Below, piece by piece: positions 16,206 through 24,241 of a DNA stretch of 64,000 nucleotides. The notes beneath the pieces are model-generated. The model worked only from the letters and a program-made list of their open reading frames with translations. It did no database searches and had not been told where the DNA came from. The stretch's first letter is position 1. The number at the start of each line of letters is the position of its first letter. The stretch is from positions 1 to 64,000 of the forward strand of contig JAJYRM010000009.1 of the NCBI GenBank assembly GCA_021794075.1, read 5' to 3'. Origin of the DNA: Bacteroidota bacterium. Lineage in GTDB: Bacteria; Bacteroidota; Ignavibacteria; Kryptoniales; JAKASW01. Made by a program: the position numbers and the translations under genes.

Positions 16206-16610
16206 ATGAATATCCTTTTGTTGCTTATGATAATGATGAATAGCCTATTTGCGCCGTCTCAACAGGTCAAAGTGTTCGTTAAGCCTGAGGCTTTGAAGAT
16301 TCAAGTCGGAAGTAGTGACGTGTTTGATCTCCGGTTGCAGGCTGGTGAGGGAATACACGTGAATACGCGACCCTCTATCACAATCGAGTCTCAAACGAAA
16401 GGGGTGGAGCTTTCCATCAAGGAGATTTCGAAATCGGGAGAGTATCTCGACCTTGAAAAGGCGATCGAGATTAGTTGCAAGACAGTCGGATTGGCTCCCG
16501 GCGAGTACCGAGCCGATTTCGCCGTCGGCTTTACTTACTGCAACGACAACGAAGGATGGTGCAGGCTTGGCAAGGATTCCTCTTCCATCGAAATCGAAGT
16601 AGTCAAGTAA
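16206..16610 (+). CDS. Secreted DsbD-alpha-like protein
   Basis: A 134-residue protein with a short signal peptide (LLLLMIMMNSLFA, cleavage near residue 17-19) and a beta-rich mature domain. The Cys pair in FTYCNDNEGWC recalls the active-site pair of the N-terminal DsbD domain, which carries reducing power in the periplasm. Here the domain stands alone, without the DsbD membrane and thioredoxin parts. The assignment rests on domain size, the Ig-like strand pattern and the Cys pair, so it is tentative. It is tightly packed between the MFS gene and lpxH. Confidence 0.5.
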   Translation: MNILLLLMIMMNSLFAPSQQVKVFVKPEALKIQVGSSDVFDLRLQAGEGIHVNTRPSITIESQTKGVELSIKEISKSGEYLDLEKAIEISCKTVGLAPGEYRADFAVGFTYCNDNEGWCRLGKDSSSIEIEVVK

Positions 16611-17348
16611 TTGAAGCCTGTCTATTTTGTGTCTGACATACACCTCGGTGCGCCGTCGCTCAGTTCGGATTTTGAGGAGAAGAGGAAAGATGAGCTTCTC
16701 AGATTTTTTGGAAAGGTTGAAGAAACAGGAAGTCGGATGGTCATTGTGGGCGACCTTTTTGACTTTTGGTATGAGTATAAGCACGTTGTCCCGAAGAAAT
16801 TCTTCTGGCTATACGCTAAACTCAAAGAGATGACTGATCGCGGGATTCCGATCGATTATATCGCGGGCAATCATGATTTTTATCAGGGAGAATTCTTCAG
16901 GAATTCCATAGGACTGAGGGTGCATCAGGATGGATTCTCTGAAGAGATCGGCGGCAGAAAATTCCTTGTCATCCACGGAGACGGACTCGCCTTGAAAGAC
17001 ACCGGCTATAGGATCCTGAAGAAGATCTTGCGGAACAGTTTCGTTCAGAGATTGATTAGATGGGTTCACCCGGACGTAGGATTTTGGTTGGCTCATGCCT
17101 TTTCCAAGAAGAGCAGGGAATATACGACCAGCAAGGATTTTGGCGAGACCGACGGAATGCTTCTCTTTGCAGAGAAGAAGTTGAATGAGGGATATGATTA
17201 CGTGATAATGGGACACAATCATCTGCCGAAATTTGAGCGCTTCGGGAAAGGAATTTATATGAATTTGGGCGATTGGCTCGCTAATTTCACATACGGTGTT
17301 TATGATGGCGATGAACTGCAGCTACTGAAATGGGAATTTGAGAAATGA
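16611..17348 (+). CDS. lpxH: UDP-2,3-diacylglucosamine hydrolase (lipid A synthesis)
   Basis: A 245-residue calcineurin-like metallophosphoesterase matching LpxH, which cleaves UDP-2,3-diacylglucosamine to lipid X on the cytoplasmic side of the inner membrane. Metal-site motifs appear in order: VSDIHLG, VGDLFDFW, AGNHDF, VIHGDGL and MGHNHLPKF. The FDFWYEY segment is typical of the LpxH/LpxH-like subgroup. TTG 16611 follows the upstream TAA directly. Its stop overlaps the PBP1A start by 4 nt (ATGA), linking lipid A and peptidoglycan genes in one transcript. Confidence 0.88.
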   Translation: MKPVYFVSDIHLGAPSLSSDFEEKRKDELLRFFGKVEETGSRMVIVGDLFDFWYEYKHVVPKKFFWLYAKLKEMTDRGIPIDYIAGNHDFYQGEFFRNSIGLRVHQDGFSEEIGGRKFLVIHGDGLALKDTGYRILKKILRNSFVQRLIRWVHPDVGFWLAHAFSKKSREYTTSKDFGETDGMLLFAEKKLNEGYDYVIMGHNHLPKFERFGKGIYMNLGDWLANFTYGVYDGDELQLLKWEFEK

Positions 17349-19621
17349 AATCGCGTTATTCAAAGGAAGAGATGGACAGGTATTTTAACGATCCCGAATT
17401 CAGGAAATCAGCCGGTGGAAGAGGTATGAAGAAGATCAACGCCCAGAAACTCGCATTCAAGCTCGGTATTTGGACCGCGATTATTGTCGGTCTGATATTT
17501 TACGGCATGTATATCATTCATGGACTTCCTTCATTGGAGGAACTTGAAAACCCCAAGCCTGAGCTCGCGACTAGGGTGCTATCCGCCGACGGGCAGGTGA
17601 TCGACCAGTTTTATCTTAAGAATCGCGCAGTCGCCGATGTCAAGACTCTCCCACCATATGTAATTCAGGCGCTCATCGCGACGGAGGACAAGAAATTCTA
17701 CAGCCATTGGGGCCTCGACCCTATTCGCATACTCAGCGCGTTTGTAACCGACCTTGTCCACATGCGGATCATGGAAGGAGCCAGTACGATCACGCAGCAA
17801 CTCGCGAGGAACCTGTATCTGAACCAGGAAGTCACTTTGACACGGAAGATCAGGGAGGCCATCACCGCTGTTCAGATCGAACGCACATACACGAAGCAGG
17901 AAATACTTGATATGTACCTGAACGACGTCTATTTCGGCAGAGGCGCGTATGGGATTGAGTCTGCTTCCCAGCTATACTTTGACGAGCCTTCTTCAGACCT
18001 AACTATGCCGCAGGCCGCCCTTCTGATAGGGATGTTGAGGTCGCCCGGGAGATTCGATCCCGTCACACACCCGGCGCGCGCAAACATGATCAAGAATGTC
18101 GTTTTGAGGAACCTGCATGAAGACGGCAACATTTCCGAGGCCACGATGGACAAGGAGATGAAGGCACCGATCAATCTTAAGTACCATGGCCCTTCAACTG
18201 GTCTGGCCCCGAGCTTTGTTGAGATGGTGAGGCAGGAGCTCGAGAAGAAAGCAGAGAAATATGGCTTCGACATTTACCGCGATGGGCTGACCGTGTACAC
18301 CACGCTAGATTCGAGGATGCAGGCGTACGCGGACAGCGCTGTGGCGGACCACCTGCGAAAGTACCAGCAGATATTTGACGAGCACTGGCACTGGAGTGAG
18401 AACCAGGCAACTCTCCAAGCGGCCCTTGACAAGGCGATCAAGGACCTTCCTGAATACCGTGATGCCTCGACCGACGCGGAGAAGAACGCGATTTACAAAC
18501 AGCTCTATAATAACCCGGCATTCATAGACTCAGTGAAGAAGGCAGAGCAAAGGATACAGGTAGGGTTTGTATGCATTAATCCGCAGGACGGACACATAAA
18601 AGCGATGGTCGGATCTTCGAACTTCAGACATTTCAGATACGGTTTGAACCACGTCACTCAAATAGCCCGGCAGTGCGGATCGGCATTCAAACCGTTCGTG
18701 TACACTGTCGCCGTCGATAACGGTTATGCCCCTTCGTATAAACTGCTGAACCAACCGGTCACCATCGTTATGCCGGACGGCAAGAGGTGGTCACCAAGAA
18801 ACGCTGATGGAGAGTTCGGAGGAGAAGTCACACTACGCGACGCGCTGAAATACTCGATCAACGTCGTGGCGGTGCGTGCCATACAGGAGATCGCCCCGGT
18901 TCAGCAGGTAATCGACTACGCGCACAGAATGGGTATCCAGACTTATATTCCTCCATACGCGTCGATCGCCATGGGAACAAGCCTTGTCGTTCCACTACAA
19001 CTGGCAACGGCTTACGGTGTCTTCGCGAATCAGGGAGTCCTTACGAAACCGGTCGGGATATTGAAAATCGAAGACAAGGACGGGAATGTTATTTGGCAGA
19101 GTCACACTCAGTCCACCGAAGTTCTTAGCAAGCAGACCGCCTACTTGATGACCAATATGCTGGAAGGAGTAATCAACGGCGGGACGGGGCAGAGGGTCAG
19201 GAATTACTTTTATTTAGATTGCGCTGGCAAGACAGGCACAACGAACAACTTTGCAGACGCCTGGTTCGAAGGGTACACACCCCAGCTTGTCGCAGGCGTC
19301 TGGGTCGGCTTCGACGACGAGAGAGTGCATTTCACAAACTGGTACGGCCAGGGCGGAACGGCCGCGGCGCCTATTTGGGCAATTTTTATGAGAGACGTTT
19401 ATGACGATAAGTCGATAGGTCTCCCCATAACTTCATTTGTGCAGCCGCAGGGAGTCGTCACTGCGACGATATGCGCTCAGACGGGTATGCTGGCGACTCA
19501 ATTTTGCCCGGACAAGGTGACGGAAGTATTCAACGCGAAATACCTGCCGCCGGTCTGCAATGTCCACACTTCACCGACCTCGGCAAATGTAAAGAAGCCG
19601 ACAGGCAAGATAGGTTATTAG
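17345..19621 (+). CDS. Penicillin-binding protein 1A (bifunctional)
   Basis: A 758-residue class A PBP that polymerises and cross-links peptidoglycan in the periplasm. One membrane anchor lies near residues 38-60. The GT51 domain has ATEDKKFYSHWGLD with the catalytic Glu, then GASTITQQLARNLYL and RKIREA. The transpeptidase domain has SAFKPF (SxxK Ser), SIN (SxN) and KTGTTNNFADAW. A spacer of about 60 residues rich in Gln/Asp/Ala lies between them. The TAG stop overlaps the stop of the opposite-strand SDR gene, leaving no room for a separate terminator. Confidence 0.95.
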   Translation: MKSRYSKEEMDRYFNDPEFRKSAGGRGMKKINAQKLAFKLGIWTAIIVGLIFYGMYIIHGLPSLEELENPKPELATRVLSADGQVIDQFYLKNRAVADVKTLPPYVIQALIATEDKKFYSHWGLDPIRILSAFVTDLVHMRIMEGASTITQQLARNLYLNQEVTLTRKIREAITAVQIERTYTKQEILDMYLNDVYFGRGAYGIESASQLYFDEPSSDLTMPQAALLIGMLRSPGRFDPVTHPARANMIKNVVLRNLHEDGNISEATMDKEMKAPINLKYHGPSTGLAPSFVEMVRQELEKKAEKYGFDIYRDGLTVYTTLDSRMQAYADSAVADHLRKYQQIFDEHWHWSENQATLQAALDKAIKDLPEYRDASTDAEKNAIYKQLYNNPAFIDSVKKAEQRIQVGFVCINPQDGHIKAMVGSSNFRHFRYGLNHVTQIARQCGSAFKPFVYTVAVDNGYAPSYKLLNQPVTIVMPDGKRWSPRNADGEFGGEVTLRDALKYSINVVAVRAIQEIAPVQQVIDYAHRMGIQTYIPPYASIAMGTSLVVPLQLATAYGVFANQGVLTKPVGILKIEDKDGNVIWQSHTQSTEVLSKQTAYLMTNMLEGVINGGTGQRVRNYFYLDCAGKTGTTNNFADAWFEGYTPQLVAGVWVGFDDERVHFTNWYGQGGTAAAPIWAIFMRDVYDDKSIGLPITSFVQPQGVVTATICAQTGMLATQFCPDKVTEVFNAKYLPPVCNVHTSPTSANVKKPTGKIGY

Positions 19622-20409
19622 AATATCCCTTTGTAAGCTCCGCCGTCGAACTGGATCGTCGAGCCGGTAAGATAACTGTTCTTGTCGGAGCATAAGAAGG
19701 TTACCAAGTTCCCGAATTCTTCGGGCGTACCTAGCCTGCCCAAAGGTATCTCGTTCACAATGTTTTTCATGGCAACTTCCTTAGTAATTCCCAACCTGGT
19801 CGCTGGCTGCTCCATAAGGTAGTCTATCCTTTTTGTCGAGACGTAATACGGGGCAATGTTGTTAACGAGGACGTTATCCCGCGCGAGATCTTTTGAAATC
19901 GATTTCGCGAGACCGATAATCGAAGTACGGACTGAGTTGGAGAGTAGAAGGTTGTCGATCGGCTGCTTCACGGTAAGCGACACTATGTTCACAATCCTTC
20001 CCCATCTCTCCTTTTTCATGAATGGTGCCGCCTTCCTGATTAGCCGAACCGTGCTCATCAGATTCAACTCAACCGCGCTCATCCATTGATCATCGGTGAA
20101 ATCATCGAAGCCACCGGCGGGCGGGCCACCCGCGTTCGTAACTAGAATTTGGACGGTACCGAATCGCGCGGCGATTTCGTCAAACATTCTGTCGATGTCC
20201 TCCGCTTTTGTCACGTCGGCCTGAACAGTAAAAGGAGATTGTCCCGTCCGAGATTTTATTTCCTCGGCGGCATCATTGATGTTCTGTCTGTCGCGCCCAT
20301 TAATAATCACTTCAGCACCCTCTGACGCGAGGGCAGCTGCGGTTGCTTTTCCGAGTCCCTTTGTCGAGGCTGCTACCAGGGCAACCTTGCCTTTCAATCC
20401 TAAGTCCAT
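19618..20409 (-). CDS. SDR-family protein lacking the Tyr/Lys dyad
   Basis: A 263-residue Rossmann-fold protein close to FabG. The NADP-binding motif AASTKGLGKA, the NAG motif (VTNAGGPP) and the FDGG end are intact. The active Ser is present (IVSLTVKQP), but the usual YxxxK is replaced: the expected Tyr is Ser (LLLSNSVRTS) and the Lys is Arg. A clade of SDRs shares a motif of this type; its reaction is not known to me. ATG at 20409 is preceded by AGGAG. It is the second gene after marC (9-nt gap) and its stop overlaps the stop of the PBP1A gene. Confidence 0.88.
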   Translation of the reverse strand: MDLGLKGKVALVAASTKGLGKATAAALASEGAEVIINGRDRQNINDAAEEIKSRTGQSPFTVQADVTKAEDIDRMFDEIAARFGTVQILVTNAGGPPAGGFDDFTDDQWMSAVELNLMSTVRLIRKAAPFMKKERWGRIVNIVSLTVKQPIDNLLLSNSVRTSIIGLAKSISKDLARDNVLVNNIAPYYVSTKRIDYLMEQPATRLGITKEVAMKNIVNEIPLGRLGTPEEFGNLVTFLCSDKNSYLTGSTIQFDGGAYKGIF

Positions 20410-20418
20410 CCATTTCTC

Positions 20419-21012
20419 CTAGTGTTTTGAAATAGCGTCAGTAATTCCAACTCGTATCATCATCACTGCTATGGCGGCAAGAAAAAGCGACGCGACCTTA
20501 CTGAATGCTCTCGCGCCGGCCGCTCCCATCAGGCGGTTCACGAGATCGCTATAATTGAAGATTATGTATACGATTGTCAGGTTAGCCGCAAGTGCGAGTG
20601 TCGTCAGCACATAGCCGTAAGAATTGACGAGTATAAGTATCGTGGTCAGCGCGGCGGGGCCCATAATGAGTGGGATGCCTATCGGAACAACTCCTATGGA
20701 TCCGCCCGGATCCCTGCGTTGTTGCTCATGGGCAAATATCAGGTCGTTCACCGAAAGGACGAGAAGAATTATCCCTCCCCCGATTCTGAAATCGCTCAGG
20801 GTTATCCCAAGGAAGTTGAATATACCCTTGCCTGCGACGATGAAGAGAATGGAGACGGCAAGCGCTGTGAAAGACGCCTCGATAACGAGCGTCCTCCTCT
20901 TGCGGGTTTCCAGGCCTGAAGTAAGAGATAAGAATATCGGTAAGACGCCGATCACGTCTATAGCCACGAACAAAGGAAGGAAGCAATAAAAGAAATCGTT
21001 TATGACTTTCAT
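20419..21012 (-). CDS. MarC-family integral membrane protein
   Basis: A 197-residue protein with six membrane helices of the MarC/UPF0056 family. The family hallmarks are FVAIDVIGVLPIFLSLT at the N terminus, FRIGGGIILLVLSVNDL in the middle, and VPIGIPLIMGPAALTTI. Despite the name, MarC is not shown to give drug resistance and its function is unknown. It leads a two-gene minus-strand unit with the SDR gene. The 5' region reaches the terminator of the Spy-like gene. Confidence 0.9.
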   Translation of the reverse strand: MKVINDFFYCFLPLFVAIDVIGVLPIFLSLTSGLETRKRRTLVIEASFTALAVSILFIVAGKGIFNFLGITLSDFRIGGGIILLVLSVNDLIFAHEQQRRDPGGSIGVVPIGIPLIMGPAALTTILILVNSYGYVLTTLALAANLTIVYIIFNYSDLVNRLMGAAGARAFSKVASLFLAAIAVMMIRVGITDAISKH

Positions 21013-21083
21013 ATGCGAAGATATTTGTGTGGTGGCTAAGTTGCAAGCGTTGGTGGAGAGAACGAAATGTAGCTGAAAGGAAA

Positions 21084-21114
21084 ACGGGAGCCGAAATGGT
21101 TACCGAGCTCCCGT
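21084..21114 (-). terminator. Rho-independent terminator of the Spy-like gene
   Basis: On the minus strand, ACGGGAGC pairs perfectly with GCTCCCGT around a 15-nt loop and is followed at once by TTTTCCTTT. It lies 15 nt after the stop of the 21129-21686 gene. This is the clearest intrinsic terminator in the window. Confidence 0.8.
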
Positions 21115-21128
21115 CCTAAAGCGCGAGA

Positions 21129-21686
21129 TTAGTTGTTCGGGTCTTGCGGCTGAGGAGCCTGTTGCATCATTCGATTTTGCCAGGGACCCGATCCGCGCAT
21201 CATTCCTGGCCGTCCCATCATCATACCTTTTCCTTGCATTCTGCCTTTCATCATCATCCCGGCTCTTCTTTCAAAGAACATGGGATGTTCGAGTAGCTTC
21301 TGCCATACCTTCTGCTGTTCCGGGGTCAGCAACTTGTTGACTTCGAACCATGCGTCCAGCTTGTTCTGCTGAAGTTGGGCCCTGAGATCAGCCATCTTCT
21401 TTATGGAGGCGTTCAATGCTTTCTGGTCCGGAGCTGTGGCTGTTGCGAGCTCATGGTAATCCAGACGGGCGTGCTGCAAGTTCGCGCGAACGTCGATTTG
21501 TTTCTGCATCATATTGAACCAGACATTGCGTACTTCGGTCTTCTGCTGATCCGTGAGCTTAAGAGCAGTCAGGAAGGGAGCATGGTGGTCCATCCAAGTC
21601 TGGCCCATTCGGGCGGCGGGCTGCGCGAACGCAGTTGTGCTCGCAATGACTAGGACTAGAGCCGTTGCCAACAATTTTGTTCTCAT
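21129..21686 (-). CDS. Met-rich periplasmic Spy/CpxP-like protein
   Basis: A 185-residue secreted protein with a signal peptide (LLATALVLVIASTTAFA). The mature helical core has LTDQQKTEVRNVWFNMMQKQ and LTPEQQKVWQKLLEHP, two LTxxQ-type repeats of the Spy/CpxP group. The tail is extremely rich in Met, Gly and Arg (about 15 Met in the last 50 residues), which could bind copper or silver ions or simply be flexible. AAGGAG lies 9 nt before the start. It is monocistronic with its own terminator. It is the second Spy-like gene here but is not linked to the sigma operon. Confidence 0.82.
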   Translation of the reverse strand: MRTKLLATALVLVIASTTAFAQPAARMGQTWMDHHAPFLTALKLTDQQKTEVRNVWFNMMQKQIDVRANLQHARLDYHELATATAPDQKALNASIKKMADLRAQLQQNKLDAWFEVNKLLTPEQQKVWQKLLEHPMFFERRAGMMMKGRMQGKGMMMGRPGMMRGSGPWQNRMMQQAPQPQDPNN

Positions 21687-21984
21687 TTTTCATTTCTCCT
21701 TGTTTGTAAATCTATCTCTTTGACAACGATAGAGCGGACGCGGTTTAAATCTGGTTACTCAATAATCCGCTGGCATCAAAGGTGTAGATTTGAGTATCTT
21801 TGTCATGCGTTCATCTGCAAGTTGCCCGAATGCTATAATATGCTTGATAATTAACGGAGACGGCGCTCATCGTCCGGCCACTAAGCTTCCTGGGAAAGTC
21901 AAGCGCAGGGCGAGCGCTAATAGTTTTTCCAAGAACGCCTTCGGAAAAGGTTTTCTGACTTGCCTATCAAATACAGGACTACAA
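21687..21984. other. Divergent intergenic region between Spy-like and glycosidase genes
   Basis: About 300 nt separate two divergently read genes. It should contain promoters for both. I find an extended -10 on the plus strand (listed separately) but no operator-like inverted repeat. The frame upstream of ATG 21985 is open to 21790, but its residues are Arg/Lys-rich filler and a clear signal peptide begins at 21985. Confidence 0.5.
21831..21839 (+). promoter_or_regulatory. Extended -10 promoter before the glycosidase gene
   Basis: TGCTATAAT matches the extended -10 form TGnTATAAT exactly, with no good -35 at the usual distance. Transcription would begin near 21846, giving a 5' leader of about 140 nt before ATG 21985. 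Confidence 0.45.
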
Positions 21985-24144
21985 ATGAAAAAAATCCAGA
22001 TACTTTCGGCGCTGGTCATACTCCTCGGTATTTCCACGAGCGGTATGGCTAAAAGCGATTCCACACTAGTTCATCTGAATGATTATTCCTTCCTTTACGG
22101 CAGGCAGTATTTCGTGCTCCGGAGTGGGAGGACGCAGATGTTCATACAATGGGACAAAGTCGACCTTGGCTCGGCTTTCACTTATCTACTGTTTGATGGG
22201 GAGAACGCACAGCAGAGCGCCAGGAAAGACAGTGCGTGCAATTTTAATCCGCAGTCGGGTTTCGAAAGCAGCGCGCTCGAAGTGGAAATGGGGGGATATC
22301 CGTTCGTCGCGCTTGGACAAAATGCGACCGCGCGTTGGGTCTACGAAGACGGCATCCCAAAGGTCGAGGCAGTCTGGTGGGCGGGAGGCATCAAGGTTAC
22401 CGAGAAAATATTCGCGGTCGCAGGGATGAATACTTTTGTCAGGTCTATCACGCTTGACGGCGCTTCGATTATCGGTGGCGAAAACATAAAGATCCGCCTG
22501 GGAGTGCCGGACGGGAATATCGAGAAGTTTCCGAACGCTATACTCTATTCAGGGGAGAAGGGGAGAATCGCGATCGTTGTGCCGCAGTCTGACATGCATA
22601 CCGACATAGATGGGAATTATCTTGAAATTTCAGATTCCCTGGCACCTGGACAACGCCAGACCTTCAATACTTTTGTGGTCACCCAAATCCCGACGGGTAC
22701 TCCGGAAAATATGCTGTCGCGAATGGGACGCGTGAGCACCGGCAACCAGTTCCTCGACAGGACTCGCGAGGATTGGGCGAAGACGACTACCGTGACGACG
22801 GGAGACGATGTGGTTGGTAATCTCTTCAACAATGTACGCTTCACGCTTCCCGGATACGTGTCCGAGGTTGGAATAATGGATGCGGGAGTGTTCGAGTACG
22901 GTGGTCAGTGGATAAGAGACGCTTCCAACACAACCATTGGGCTCCTCCAGATAGGACAATTCCAGCTCGCGCATAATCTCCTTTCGTATATGGCCGACAA
23001 CATGATCGGCAACAACGGCGCGACGATGATATCGAGCAGTTTCGTGAATCCGGAGGATGAGGAATTCGATCAGATGGGCGAATTCTGGGATGCCATGAAA
23101 CAGTACTATTATTGGACGGGAGACGCGTCTCTTCTGCAGAAGAACGCGAAGAAACTTATAGCGATGACGAACTTTCCTTTGCAGCAGCAGTTCCTGAATT
23201 CAACCGGAATGGTGCACGATAAGCGAGAATACTGGGAGCGGTTTCTCGGGGATGGCTATGAGCTGGCGTACCAGGTTTACGTCATCGAGGGGCTCCGTGA
23301 TGCTATCGAACTTGCTCATGTTGTCGGGGCGGAAAAATACGTCCCGCGTTGGAAGGAGATTGAGACTAAGATGTTCAATACTATGATGTACAATCCCAAA
23401 ATGGGACTCGTTCACGACGGCGCATTCATTAAGAGAAGGTCCATAGACGGACAGATTGTGGATACACTAAGGTACAAAGGTTATATCGTCGATTCGCCTG
23501 CGCTCACGGAGTCGATGCAGAGGCTGATGCCCGACGCGTCGATGGTGCTTCCAATTGACCTTGGACTCGTCAGCCCGAAGTCGGCGATCGCGAGGAACAC
23601 GTTGAACGAACTCCAGTCGCTTTGGGATTTCAGATGGTCATTTGGCGGCTACGACCGGTATAATACAAGTTCGGAGCCGGATCAGCCGGGGCCGTGGTCG
23701 TTCGCGACGGGGTTCATATTGCGCGCGCAACAGGCTGCAGACATGTATCGGCGCAGCAGGAAGACGCTGGAGTATTTATACAACGTGCAGGGCGGCCACA
23801 CCGGCGCGTATTTCGAAGAGATACCTCTGAATCGGCATCAGGAATTCAAGGATGGGATTCTCCCGTGGCCCTCCGCTGAAGTGGCTCTTTTCGTCGTCAG
23901 GTCCTGGTTAGGCGTTGGTTTCGCGAACGGCCGGGTTGTCATTAAGCCGAATCTTTATCCTGGCACAGGCGAGGTCAAGGCCAACCTCAGATATCACGAG
24001 AGCAGCATCAGGCTCAATATTGAAAACGCCGGTCCGGTGCGGGAAGCTATTGTTGATGGGAAGGTGATCCGTCCAACGAGGGAGGGAGCCATCATGCTCC
24101 CCGCCGATTTTACTGGAGGGACGGTAGACATCAGGACCCATTGA
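21985..24144 (+). CDS. Secreted six-hairpin glycosidase-like protein
   Basis: A 719-residue exported protein with a clear signal peptide (KKIQILSALVILLGISTSGMA). The N-terminal ~230 residues are beta-rich, and residues ~260-640 look like an (alpha/alpha)6 barrel of the glucoamylase-like type (GYVSEVGIMDAGVFEYGGQW, FWDAMKQYYYWTGD, GPWSFATGFILRAQQA). A short beta domain ends it. The overall plan resembles GH15/GH65/GH78-like enzymes, but I cannot name the family or substrate. It lies first in a cluster with a CE2-like esterase, a GH5-like enzyme and cellobiose phosphorylase, so a plant cell-wall glycan is likely. Confidence 0.72.
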   Translation: MKKIQILSALVILLGISTSGMAKSDSTLVHLNDYSFLYGRQYFVLRSGRTQMFIQWDKVDLGSAFTYLLFDGENAQQSARKDSACNFNPQSGFESSALEVEMGGYPFVALGQNATARWVYEDGIPKVEAVWWAGGIKVTEKIFAVAGMNTFVRSITLDGASIIGGENIKIRLGVPDGNIEKFPNAILYSGEKGRIAIVVPQSDMHTDIDGNYLEISDSLAPGQRQTFNTFVVTQIPTGTPENMLSRMGRVSTGNQFLDRTREDWAKTTTVTTGDDVVGNLFNNVRFTLPGYVSEVGIMDAGVFEYGGQWIRDASNTTIGLLQIGQFQLAHNLLSYMADNMIGNNGATMISSSFVNPEDEEFDQMGEFWDAMKQYYYWTGDASLLQKNAKKLIAMTNFPLQQQFLNSTGMVHDKREYWERFLGDGYELAYQVYVIEGLRDAIELAHVVGAEKYVPRWKEIETKMFNTMMYNPKMGLVHDGAFIKRRSIDGQIVDTLRYKGYIVDSPALTESMQRLMPDASMVLPIDLGLVSPKSAIARNTLNELQSLWDFRWSFGGYDRYNTSSEPDQPGPWSFATGFILRAQQAADMYRRSRKTLEYLYNVQGGHTGAYFEEIPLNRHQEFKDGILPWPSAEVALFVVRSWLGVGFANGRVVIKPNLYPGTGEVKANLRYHESSIRLNIENAGPVREAIVDGKVIRPTREGAIMLPADFTGGTVDIRTH

Positions 24145-24241
24145 GGCCGATGAATTATCCATCGATCCCTTATTGTGCTTGTGGAGTCAGAAACATAATT
24201 TTAGCTATGCGGAGTTAGTATCGGAGAGAAGGAGAACTACG

